From: Saprospirales bacterium
GTDB lineage: Bacteria > Bacteroidota > Bacteroidia > Chitinophagales > Saprospiraceae
NCBI GenBank assembly: GCA_016711045.1
Contig: JADJTT010000008.1
Coordinates: 1-64,000, forward strand
Direction: 5' to 3'
DNA length: 64,000 nucleotides
This document shows positions 1 through 8,288 of this stretch, one piece after another (position 1 is the stretch's first letter; the number at the start of each line of letters is the position of its first letter). The position numbers were made by a program, and so were the translations under genes. The notes beneath the pieces were generated by a model, which saw nothing but the letters and a program-made list of their open reading frames with translations, was not told where the DNA came from and did not search any database.

Positions 1-264
1 TATTGCTAAATGTAGATTCAACTAATTGATTTTTATTACCTTATGGAAATTCCGTTCATGTATCTTCCACCGGGTGAAAATTGAAAAATTCAAAAATATT
101 TTTCATAAATTATTGAAAAATAAGTATTTGAAGTGATTTTTTAAAATAAAAATCCAAATTTTATCAAAAAATGTATTTTCCTTTGCCAGCCTCTTCCCGC
201 ACTTTTGTAAGGCTGGAAAGATATTTCCTCACCAACCTCTTAATCAACCAAAATCCGAAACACC
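1..264. other. AT-rich leader region upstream of the giant repeat protein
   Basis: No gene is supported here. The first 170 bases are very AT-rich with A and T runs. A sequence CACTTTTG near 198-205 resembles the Bacteroidota -7 element TAnnTTTG (one mismatch in TA) and lies about 60 bases before the ATG at 265, so this stretch probably holds the promoter and leader of the following gene. Confidence 0.4.
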
Positions 265-3200
265 ATGAACAACATGCGCTCTTTCTTTTTCCTTCTGGCA
301 AGCTTTCTTTTTTCTTTTTCGCTGCAGGCCCAAACGCCAATTTGCCTCGATTTTGAAGAAATACCCATTGGCACGATCTACAGCGCCGCAACCGGTTTTG
401 CGCCTGGCGACCTGATCTTCACGGAAGAGAGCGTGGATGTTTCGGTAGGAGCGTTTGACCTGGGCAACGGCGATACAACTTTTGGCTCTACCGTAGCGCT
501 GGATGTGCCTCCCAACTTCACCATCGGCAACGGAGTGGTGCTGGTCACCAACAATATGAACCTCTCATTCGATTTTTCAGGGGTATCCGGTCCGCTATTG
601 GGTATTGCATTTGGCTTCCTGGATGGGGGCGGATTGGAAAACTTCTCCGTGAACGGTGGCGATCTGTTTGTGGTGGAATCGTTCTCTGAACTGCCGGCAG
701 TGGTAGCTCCGGGCGTAATGGCTCAAGTTATCTTCCTCCCGGGCGTGGTGCCTCCGGTTGGCACCGTGATCCTCTCCGGGAATGTAACGTCTTTGACCGT
801 GGGTGGACAGGAACTGGTACTCGATAATTTTTGCTTCCTGATCGAAGAACCAAATCCCGATTGTGCACTGGCCAACCTCACCGCTATCCCACAGGATTGC
901 GACGGGACCGGTCATTTCGAAACCCTTATCAATTTTGACCATGTAAATAACAGTACCGCAGGCTTTAATCTTTTCCTCGACGGACAACTTTACGACTCCT
1001 ATCTCTACGCAAATCTTCCAGTGACCCTTGGCCCGCTTTTTGGCGATGGACTCACCGGGCACAGCGTGGAAATAATAGACCTGGCCAATCCGGATTGTAA
1101 TATCTCTACCGAATTTGGTCCGGTGGATTGCAGCACCGATTGTCTGCAATTTGAAGGACTCGAAACGGGAACTGTATTTGGAGCTGCGACAGGAAATGAC
1201 CCGGGAGATCTTATATTTACAGAAGCAGGTGTGCCGGTCAGCGTCCAGGAGTTTGATAATGGAAATGGACTAGTCACCTTCGGAAATGTATTGGTGGAAA
1301 ACGACCCTTTCCAGAACTATCCTTCTATCGACGACAACTACTTGTTTACCAGCAATATAAACCTCGTTTTTGATTTTACGGGCGTAGGTACGGACGTATA
1401 TGCGGTGCGGTTCGGTTTTGCCGAACATGGCGGGGTGATCAACCTGCAGGTCAATGAGGGAACAATCCATATAATCGAGCATTTTGCAGGCCTGCCTTTT
1501 GAAGTAGCGCCGGGTGTCACGGCTACTGTACAAGTAGAAAGTACGCCCAACGGCACCTGGGGATGGGTGCTTCTCGAAGGTCCCATCGAAATGCTGATGG
1601 TGGGCGGCCAAGAGCTGACACTCGATAATTTCTGCTATTTCCAGCAGTTGCCCTGCGATATCTACGACCTGGTGGCTCAAACCAGCACCTGCAACGCAGA
1701 TGGGCAGTACAACCTGTACCTCAATTTCCAGGTACAGAACCCGGGTAATGATTTCTTCAATGTAGACTACAACGGCCAAACCTTGGGTACCTTCCCCATA
1801 TCTGAACTGCCGATCGGCATTGAGAATTTTTCGGATAATGGAGAACAGGTGGTGCACGTCACGGTATGTATCAACGACATGCCGGATTGCTGCCAGTTGG
1901 TGGAGTTTCCATCCCCCTGCCCCGCCAGCCCCTGCAATATCTACGACCTGACCGCCGAGACCACGCCTTGTGAAAACGGCATGTTCTACGTGGTCCTGAA
2001 TTTTCAATACGAAAACGTAGGCAACCAGGGTTTCAAAGTACAAGGCAACGGGGTCATGTACGGCACTTTTGGCTACGGCGATCTACCTGTGACCATCGGC
2101 CCGCTGGTAGGCGATGGGACCACGGTGTATGAATTTGCGGTAAAAGACGTGGCTCACCCGGATTGCCAGGATGTGACGTTCGCAGGCCCGGTGGACTGTG
2201 GTGGTGGTCCTTGCGAGATTTACGACCTGACCGCCCAAACCAGCAGCTGCAACGCAGATGGGCAATACAACCTGTACCTCAATTTCCAGGTACAGAACCC
2301 GGGTAACAATTTCTTTAATGTATTCTACGACGGCCAGAGCCTGGGCACCTTCCCCTTGTCGGAGCTACCGCTCGGCATTGAGAATTTTTCGGATAATGGA
2401 GAACAGGTGGTGCACGTCACGGTATGTATCAACGACATGCCGGATTGCCGCCAGTTGGTGGAGTTTCCATCTCCCTGCCCCGCCAGCCCCTGCAATATCT
2501 ACGACCTGACCGCCGAGACGACGCCTTGTGAAAACGGCCAGTTCTACGTGGTCCTGAATTTTCAGTACGAAAATGTAGGCGGAGAAGGGTTCCATGTGGT
2601 GGGCAATGGCAACAACTACGGCAACTTTGAATACAGCCAGCTTCCCATCACCCTGGGCCCGTTCCTGGGCGATGGCACGACGGTGTATGAATTTGGGATT
2701 TCCGACCTGCTGCATCCCGATTGCCATGCCGCCACGTTTATCGACCCCGTGGATTGCGGCGGCAGCCCCTGTGCGATCTACGATCTGGTAGTCGAGACGA
2801 GTGAATGCAACGGCGACGGAGCATACAACTTGTATATCAACTTCCAGGTGGATAACCCGGGCAACGATTTCTTTGAAGTCTTTTATAACGATCAAAATAT
2901 CGGCTACTTCGCATTGGCTGATCTGCCGGTGGTGATCGAAAATTTCCAGGACAACGGCGAACAGGTGGTGCATATCTCGGTGTGTATCAATGATGTGATA
3001 CCCCATTGCTGCAAAGTGGCCGAGTTTCTATCCCCGTGCCCCGCCAGCCCCTGTAATATCTACGACCTGACCGCCGAGACCACGCCGTGTGAGAACGGCA
3101 TGTTCTACGTGGTCCTGAATTTTCAATACGAAAACGTAGGCAACCAGGGTTTCAAAGTACAAGGAAACGGGGTCATGTACGGCACTTTTGGATACGGCGA

Positions 3201-5715
3201 CCTTCCTGTGACCATCGGACCATTGGTAGGCGACGGCACGACGGTGTATGAATTTGCCGTGAAAGACGTGGCTCACCCGGATTGCCAGGATGTAACCTTC
3301 ATCGATCCGGTGGACTGTGGTGGCGGTCCTTGCGAGATTTACGACCTGACCGCCCAAACCAGCAGCTGCAACGCAGATGGGCAATACAACCTGTACCTCA
3401 ATTTCCAGGTACAGAACCCGGGTAACAATTTCTTTAATGTATTCTACGACGGCCAAAGCCTGGGTACTTTCCCCATATCTGAGCTACCGCTCGGCATTGA
3501 GAATTTTTCGGATAATGGAGAACAGGTGGTGCACGTCACGGTATGTATCAACGATATGCCGGATTGCTGCAAAGTGGTTGAGTTCTTATCTCCTTGCCCG
3601 GCCAGTCCCTGTAATATCTACGACCTGACCGCCGAGACGACGCCTTGTGAAAACGGCCAGTTCTACGTGATCCTGAATTTTCAGTACGAAAATGTAGGCG
3701 GAGAAGGGTTCCATGTGGTGGGCAATGGCAACAACTACGGCAACTTTGAATACAGCCAGCTTCCCATCACCCTGGGCCCGTTCCTGGGCGATGGCACGAC
3801 GGTGTATGAATTTGGGGTTTCCGACCTGCTGCATCCCGATTGCCATGCTGCCACGTTTATCGACCCCGTGGATTGCGGCGGCAGCCCTTGTGCGATCTAC
3901 GATCTCGTAGTCGAGACGAGTGAATGCAACGGCGACGGAGCATACAACTTGTATATCAACTTCCAGGTGGATAACCCGGGCAACGATTTCTTTGAAGTCT
4001 TTTATAACGATCAAAATATCGGCTACTTCGCATTGGCTGATCTGCCGGTGGTGATCGAAAATTTCCAGGACAACGGCGAGCAAGTGGTGCACATCTCGGT
4101 GTGTATCAATGATGTGATACCCCATTGCTGCAAAGTGGCCGAGTTTCTATCTCCCTGCCCCGCCAGCCCCTGTAATATCTACGACCTGACCGCCGAGACC
4201 ACGCCTTGTGAGAACGGCATGTTCTACGTGGTCCTGAATTTTCAATACGAAAACGTAGGCAACCAGGGTTTCAAAGTACAAGGAAACGGGGTCATGTACG
4301 GCACTTTTGGCTACGGCGATCTACCTGTGACCATCGGCCCGCTGGTAGGCGATGGGACCACGGTGTATGAATTTGCGGTAAAAGACGTGGCCCACCCGGA
4401 TTGCCATGAGGTGACGTTCGCAGGCCCGGTGGACTGTGGCGGCGGTCCTTGCGAAATCTACGACCTGGTGGCCCAAACCAGCAGCTGCAACGCAGATGGG
4501 CAATACAACCTGTACCTCAATTTCCAGGTACAGAACCCGGGCAACAATTTCTTTAATGTATTCTACAACGGCCAGAGCCTGGGTACTTTCCCCATATCTG
4601 AACTACCGATCGGCATTGAGAATTTTTCGGATAATGGAGAACAGGTGGTGCACGTCACGGTATGTATCAACGATATGCCGGATTGCTGCAAAGTGGTGGA
4701 GTTTCTGTCCCCCTGTCCGGAAGGAAACGTGTGGCCGGGCGATGCCAACGCCGACAACATCGCCAACAATATCGACATGTTGAATTTGGGTATGGCCTAT
4801 GGCGCAACAGGCCCGGCACGCAGTGTGGTGAGCATCAACTGGCAGGCCTGGTCCGCTATGAATTGGACGGAAACCTTCCCCAATGGCGTCAACTTCAAAC
4901 ACGCCGATTGTGACGGTACCGGAAGCATCGACGCCATTGACCAGGAGGCGATCGAACTCAATTACAGCGAGACCCATGGCACACCGCTGCCGGTAGAATA
5001 CAGCGAAGGCACCGAAGAGGATCCACCCTTGTATGCCGATCTTCCGGAGCAGGGACAGGTTGGGGCAGGCGATGCATTTGAGATCCCCATCATATTGGGC
5101 ACGCACAATCTTCCGATCGATGATATTTACGGTATTGCATTTACCATGCATTTCAACCCCGATCTCATCGACCCTGCCAGCGTAAACCTGGAGTACCCCA
5201 ACTCCTGGATGGGTGTGTCAGGGGTAAATATGATCGTGCTGGATAAGAAATTTGTCGAAGAAGGGATCATCGACGTGGCCCTGTCGCGTATCGATGGCAA
5301 CAACGTGTCGGGCTATGGCCAGATCATGTCCTTTATCGGTATTATCGACGATGTGTTGGGCAAGCACGAGATGAAGATCGAGTTTTCCAAAGTACGGGCC
5401 ATTATGTTCAATGACGAGCTCATCGATCTTCAATTCCCGGAAGAAACGATCATCATTTCCAGTCTGAAGGAAATGGCGCCACAAACGGAGGGCCTCAAGG
5501 TGTTCCCCAACCCAAGTCACGAGGAGATCCGTTGGACGCTATCCTCTAACCACCAATGCGAATACGCCGCTGTGATCGATGTGAATGGACGCGTGCTGGC
5601 CGAGCAGTTTGGCCCGAAACAAACATTCTCGCTAGGAGACCTTCCTGCAGGGATGTATTGGCTCAAAGTACAGGCCGGTGATCAGGTGTTCATATCCCGC
5701 TTTGTGAAAATGTAG
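265..5715 (+). CDS. Giant secreted repeat protein with dockerin-like, cohesin-like and T9SS C-terminal sorting domains
   Basis: 1816 residues. Residues 1-23 form a signal peptide (hydrophobic FFFLLASFLFSFSLQAQ, cleavage probably after AQA or LQAQ). Two related N-terminal modules starting CLDFEE and CLQFEG (around residues 27-190 and 293-460) are separated by one divergent copy of the later repeat. From about residue 463 to 1486 there are eleven alternating modules of about 93 residues: type A (IYDL, then CNADGQYNLYLNFQV, NFSDNGEQVVHVTVCIND, SPCPASP) and type B (IYDLTAETTPCENG, FYVVLNFQYENVG, GDGTTVYEF, PVDCGG). Cysteines are regularly spaced and may pair after export. Next come two calcium-loop, dockerin-like motifs (GDANADNIANNID and DCDGTGSIDAID), a cohesin-like beta domain (about 1605-1720) and a C-terminal Por-type sorting domain (VFPNPS, then LPAGMYWLKVQAG). 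Probably a cell-surface or secreted adhesin-like protein; the ligand cannot be told. ATG 265 is chosen because it gives the signal peptide. Confidence 0.9.
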   Translation: MNNMRSFFFLLASFLFSFSLQAQTPICLDFEEIPIGTIYSAATGFAPGDLIFTEESVDVSVGAFDLGNGDTTFGSTVALDVPPNFTIGNGVVLVTNNMNLSFDFSGVSGPLLGIAFGFLDGGGLENFSVNGGDLFVVESFSELPAVVAPGVMAQVIFLPGVVPPVGTVILSGNVTSLTVGGQELVLDNFCFLIEEPNPDCALANLTAIPQDCDGTGHFETLINFDHVNNSTAGFNLFLDGQLYDSYLYANLPVTLGPLFGDGLTGHSVEIIDLANPDCNISTEFGPVDCSTDCLQFEGLETGTVFGAATGNDPGDLIFTEAGVPVSVQEFDNGNGLVTFGNVLVENDPFQNYPSIDDNYLFTSNINLVFDFTGVGTDVYAVRFGFAEHGGVINLQVNEGTIHIIEHFAGLPFEVAPGVTATVQVESTPNGTWGWVLLEGPIEMLMVGGQELTLDNFCYFQQLPCDIYDLVAQTSTCNADGQYNLYLNFQVQNPGNDFFNVDYNGQTLGTFPISELPIGIENFSDNGEQVVHVTVCINDMPDCCQLVEFPSPCPASPCNIYDLTAETTPCENGMFYVVLNFQYENVGNQGFKVQGNGVMYGTFGYGDLPVTIGPLVGDGTTVYEFAVKDVAHPDCQDVTFAGPVDCGGGPCEIYDLTAQTSSCNADGQYNLYLNFQVQNPGNNFFNVFYDGQSLGTFPLSELPLGIENFSDNGEQVVHVTVCINDMPDCRQLVEFPSPCPASPCNIYDLTAETTPCENGQFYVVLNFQYENVGGEGFHVVGNGNNYGNFEYSQLPITLGPFLGDGTTVYEFGISDLLHPDCHAATFIDPVDCGGSPCAIYDLVVETSECNGDGAYNLYINFQVDNPGNDFFEVFYNDQNIGYFALADLPVVIENFQDNGEQVVHISVCINDVIPHCCKVAEFLSPCPASPCNIYDLTAETTPCENGMFYVVLNFQYENVGNQGFKVQGNGVMYGTFGYGDLPVTIGPLVGDGTTVYEFAVKDVAHPDCQDVTFIDPVDCGGGPCEIYDLTAQTSSCNADGQYNLYLNFQVQNPGNNFFNVFYDGQSLGTFPISELPLGIENFSDNGEQVVHVTVCINDMPDCCKVVEFLSPCPASPCNIYDLTAETTPCENGQFYVILNFQYENVGGEGFHVVGNGNNYGNFEYSQLPITLGPFLGDGTTVYEFGVSDLLHPDCHAATFIDPVDCGGSPCAIYDLVVETSECNGDGAYNLYINFQVDNPGNDFFEVFYNDQNIGYFALADLPVVIENFQDNGEQVVHISVCINDVIPHCCKVAEFLSPCPASPCNIYDLTAETTPCENGMFYVVLNFQYENVGNQGFKVQGNGVMYGTFGYGDLPVTIGPLVGDGTTVYEFAVKDVAHPDCHEVTFAGPVDCGGGPCEIYDLVAQTSSCNADGQYNLYLNFQVQNPGNNFFNVFYNGQSLGTFPISELPIGIENFSDNGEQVVHVTVCINDMPDCCKVVEFLSPCPEGNVWPGDANADNIANNIDMLNLGMAYGATGPARSVVSINWQAWSAMNWTETFPNGVNFKHADCDGTGSIDAIDQEAIELNYSETHGTPLPVEYSEGTEEDPPLYADLPEQGQVGAGDAFEIPIILGTHNLPIDDIYGIAFTMHFNPDLIDPASVNLEYPNSWMGVSGVNMIVLDKKFVEEGIIDVALSRIDGNNVSGYGQIMSFIGIIDDVLGKHEMKIEFSKVRAIMFNDELIDLQFPEETIIISSLKEMAPQTEGLKVFPNPSHEEIRWTLSSNHQCEYAAVIDVNGRVLAEQFGPKQTFSLGDLPAGMYWLKVQAGDQVFISRFVKM
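1654..4722 (+). repeat. Eleven tandem protein modules; higher-order 1119-bp DNA repeat
   Basis: Alternating A and B modules form pairs of 558 or 561 bases, and four modules form a unit of 1119 bases. The junction sequence CCAGYCCCTG recurs at about 1925, 2483, 3044, 3602 and 4163. Copies one unit apart are almost identical at the DNA level, including synonymous positions, while A and B differ clearly. This points to recent tandem duplication of a four-module block or to gene conversion. Confidence 0.9.
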
Positions 5716-5766
5716 ATTGGTGAAGAGTGAAGGGTGAAGAGGTTAGTCCCCTCACTCTTCACCAAT
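5716..5766. repeat. Heptamer-type hairpin repeat (GTGAAGG family) after a stop codon
   Basis: Starts at the base after the TAG stop. Arms 5716-5730 (ATTGGTGAAGAGTGA) and 5752-5766 are perfect inverted repeats of 15 bp, with GGGTGAAGAGG in the loop. Same family as the arrays near 8.2, 9.6, 12.5 and 40.5 kb. Confidence 0.75.
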
Positions 5767-5791
5767 AAAATCAGCTGAAAACAAAACTCCC

Positions 5792-5824
5792 GGGCGGTAA
5801 GCAATCCTTACCGCCCTTTTTTTT
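5792..5824 (+). terminator. Rho-independent terminator
   Basis: Perfect 10-bp stem GGGCGGTAAG (5792-5801), loop CAATC, CTTACCGCCC (5807-5816), then eight T. It ends the transcript of the giant repeat protein just before the hydrolase gene. Confidence 0.9.
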
Positions 5825-5838
5825 ACCTTAGTCCCCAC

Positions 5839-6663
5839 ATGACCAACACCATTTTCCACGAATTCTGGCAACTCTGGGCCCACTGGGGCCAACTGGACCT
5901 TCCGGCGGACGCACGTTTTCAGGAGGAGCGCATGACCTTTGGTCCCCATTCGCGGCAGTATATGATCCGGATGGGACCGGAAGAGCCTGTGTATGATAAG
6001 GTTATCCTCTTCTATCACGGGGGCGGGTGGCAATTCGGCAGGCCGGAGATGTTCCGCAAATATGCCCATGTGTTGGTACGGGAAGGGTACCAGGTGTTTC
6101 TGCCTTCCCACCGGAAAATCCCTTTTTCCGATTATTCGGATATGCGCCAGGACATCCAGTTGGCATTGAAAGCTGTGAAGGAATGGATGTGCAGGCGCGA
6201 TGCTTCTGAATGCCGGGTGGTGATCGGAGGTATGTCTTCGGGAGGGAATCTGGCGGCCCTGCTCGCCCTCGATCCGGAAAATCGCGAAGCTGCCGGTGTG
6301 GAACTGGCAGAAATCGCAGGCCTTTTTCTCCTGGCTGCGCCCCTCAACCTCGACGCCATGTGGAGCAGTCCTTCACTATTGGCCTTTGCAGGCCCTCGAA
6401 ATGGGCCCCTCTATGCCCAGGCAAACCCCATTCATTTCCTCGATCAATCCTCCCCGCCTCCAACCCTTATTGTCCACGGCGAAAATGATGCCCTGGTGGA
6501 ACTGGAAGCCGCTCAAAGCTTCTACGAAAAAATGGAGCAACAATACCCCCATCGAGCGGAGTGGCTGATGCTGCCCAAAGGCACACACCTCGATGTAGCC
6601 AGCTGGGCGTATCAGGATAATTTTATTAGATATAGCTTGCTGCATTGGTTGAAAGGAATTTAG
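5839..6663 (+). CDS. Alpha/beta hydrolase, hormone-sensitive-lipase/carboxylesterase type
   Basis: 274 residues. The oxyanion-hole motif HGGGW is at residues 60-64 and the nucleophile elbow GMSSG at 131-135 (Ser133). An Asp follows in VHGENDALVE near 217 and a His in GTHLDVAS near 250, completing a Ser-Asp-His triad. The HGGG motif places it with esterases of the hormone-sensitive lipase and BD-FAE/kynurenine formamidase-like families; the substrate is unknown. No signal peptide is seen, so it is probably cytoplasmic. It lies between a terminator upstream and the miaB promoter downstream, so it is likely transcribed alone. Confidence 0.85.
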   Translation: MTNTIFHEFWQLWAHWGQLDLPADARFQEERMTFGPHSRQYMIRMGPEEPVYDKVILFYHGGGWQFGRPEMFRKYAHVLVREGYQVFLPSHRKIPFSDYSDMRQDIQLALKAVKEWMCRRDASECRVVIGGMSSGGNLAALLALDPENREAAGVELAEIAGLFLLAAPLNLDAMWSSPSLLAFAGPRNGPLYAQANPIHFLDQSSPPPTLIVHGENDALVELEAAQSFYEKMEQQYPHRAEWLMLPKGTHLDVASWAYQDNFIRYSLLHWLKGI

Positions 6664-6699
6664 TCCTGCCAAAATGTCACCTCCCTTGAAAAAATCCCG

Positions 6700-6707
6700 T
6701 ATCTTTG
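6700..6707 (+). promoter_or_regulatory. Candidate miaB promoter -7 element
   Basis: TATCTTTG matches the Bacteroidota -7 consensus TAnnTTTG and lies 77 bases before the miaB start. No convincing -33 element was seen. Confidence 0.45.
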
Positions 6708-6783
6708 CCAACCATTTTTTGGTAAATGGGATTATGTAAACCCTCAATCCCTTCCAATCCCCTTTAATCATAAACCCAAATTG

Positions 6784-8214
6784 ATGGCTGAAAAGCTAGA
6801 TCTTTCATTTACAAAACAAGAAGAATCCCGCCAGGGCGAAGTCTTCTTCCAGGAAGCACCTGCCCACACCGGGCAGCAGCGGCTATTCTATATCGAAAGC
6901 TATGGCTGCCAGATGAACTTCAGCGATAGCGAGATCGTAGCGTCCATACTCGGAGAGGTAGGGTTTCAACCCACCCGCGAAATGGAGGTGGCCGACTTGA
7001 TCCTGATCAATACCTGCTCGATCCGGGAAAAGGCGGAGGAAACCGTGCGCAAACGCCTCCAGGTATTCAATAAGCAAAAACGCCAACGCCCGGATCTGAT
7101 GATCGGTGTGTTGGGCTGTATGGCTGAGCGCCTCAAAGCCAAATTCCTCGAAGAGGAAAAACTGGTGGATATGGTCGTAGGCCCCGACGCCTACCGCGAC
7201 CTGCCTACGTTGGTAGCTGGTGCAGAAGAAGGGGAGAAGGGCGTCAATGTCTTCCTCTCCCGTGAAGAGACCTATGCCGATATCAGTCCCCTGCGCCTCG
7301 ACTCCAATGGCGTCACTGCCTTTATCTCCATCATGCGGGGCTGCGATAATATGTGCTCCTTCTGCGTGGTGCCCTATACGCGCGGCCGCGAGCGCAGCCG
7401 GAATTCGTATAGCATTTTAGCCGAAGCGCAGGACCTCTACGACCGGGGCTACCGGGAAGTGACCCTGCTCGGACAGAATGTCGATTCTTATAAGTGGGAA
7501 AACCCCGAAACCGGCGACGTGGTCAATTTTGCCCAATTGCTGGAAATGGTGGCTCAGGTACACCCGGATCTTCGCATTCGCTTTTCCACTTCTCATCCGA
7601 AAGACATCACCGATGAGGTGCTCTATACGATGGCGAAATACGAGAATATTTGCAAATACATCCACCTGCCGGTTCAGTCGGGCAACAGCCGCATCCTCAA
7701 GCTGATGAACCGCACCTACGACCGCGAATGGTACATGGACCGCGTGCGCGCCGTCTACCGAATTATGCCGGATTGTACGATTTCCAGTGATATTATCACC
7801 GGATTTTGCACCGAGACGGAAGAAGAGCACCAGGAGTCGCTAAGCATGATCGAATTTGCCAAATACAGCATGTCGTATATGTTTGCCTACAGCGAGCGCC
7901 CGGGCACTCCCGCCGCCAAAAAATATGCCGACGATGTGCCCGAGGAAGTCAAAAAACGCCGTTTGGACGAGGTGATCCGCCTGCAAACCCAGGTGTCCTA
8001 TCACCACAACAAGGCTGATATCGGAAAGACCTTCAAGGTCCTGATCGAAGGCGATTCGCGTCGTTCCGACCAGGAGTTTAAAGGCCGCAACTCGCAGAAT
8101 AAAATGATTGTATTTCCCAAAAAGCATGGGCTTCGTCCTGGAGATTATGTGGACGTAACGATCACCGAAGCTACGAGTGCCACATTGAGAGGAGTAGTGA
8201 AGGGTGAGGAGTGA
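6784..8214 (+). CDS. miaB: tRNA-2-methylthio-N6-dimethylallyladenosine synthase MiaB
   Basis: 476 residues from the ATG at 6784; the TTG just before it is in frame but unlikely as start. Radical-SAM methylthiotransferase that adds the 2-methylthio group to i6A37 of tRNAs. The N-terminal MTTase domain carries the three auxiliary-cluster cysteines (YGC42Q, NTC78S, GC112MAER). The radical-SAM motif CDNMCSFC has Cys187, 191 and 194. A C-terminal TRAM domain (GKTFKVLIEG to VTITEA) binds tRNA. Full length for the family. The last codons (GTG AAG GGT GAG GAG TGA) lie inside a GTGAAGG repeat array, so the array supplies the stop codon and the C-terminal VKGEE. Confidence 0.97.
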   Translation: MAEKLDLSFTKQEESRQGEVFFQEAPAHTGQQRLFYIESYGCQMNFSDSEIVASILGEVGFQPTREMEVADLILINTCSIREKAEETVRKRLQVFNKQKRQRPDLMIGVLGCMAERLKAKFLEEEKLVDMVVGPDAYRDLPTLVAGAEEGEKGVNVFLSREETYADISPLRLDSNGVTAFISIMRGCDNMCSFCVVPYTRGRERSRNSYSILAEAQDLYDRGYREVTLLGQNVDSYKWENPETGDVVNFAQLLEMVAQVHPDLRIRFSTSHPKDITDEVLYTMAKYENICKYIHLPVQSGNSRILKLMNRTYDREWYMDRVRAVYRIMPDCTISSDIITGFCTETEEEHQESLSMIEFAKYSMSYMFAYSERPGTPAAKKYADDVPEEVKKRRLDEVIRLQTQVSYHHNKADIGKTFKVLIEGDSRRSDQEFKGRNSQNKMIVFPKKHGLRPGDYVDVTITEATSATLRGVVKGEE

Positions 8215-8278
8215 AGGGTGAAGAGAAACCTTTACCCTTCACTCTTCACCCTTCACCCTTCACCCTTCACCCTTCACC
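8197..8278. repeat. GTGAAGG heptamer array with inverted arm
   Basis: Left arm 8197-8225 contains about four GTGAAGG/GTGAGGA units and overlaps the end of miaB. Right arm 8235-8278 has six CTTCACC/CTTCACT units. The arms are complementary and would form a long hairpin ending 10 bases before the next start codon. Confidence 0.9.
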
Positions 8279-8288
8279 AAAATAAACA

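Noticed and set aside
1654..4722. CRISPR-like repeat array
   Set aside because: The repeats are long, continuous, in frame and encode protein modules; there are no short spacers.
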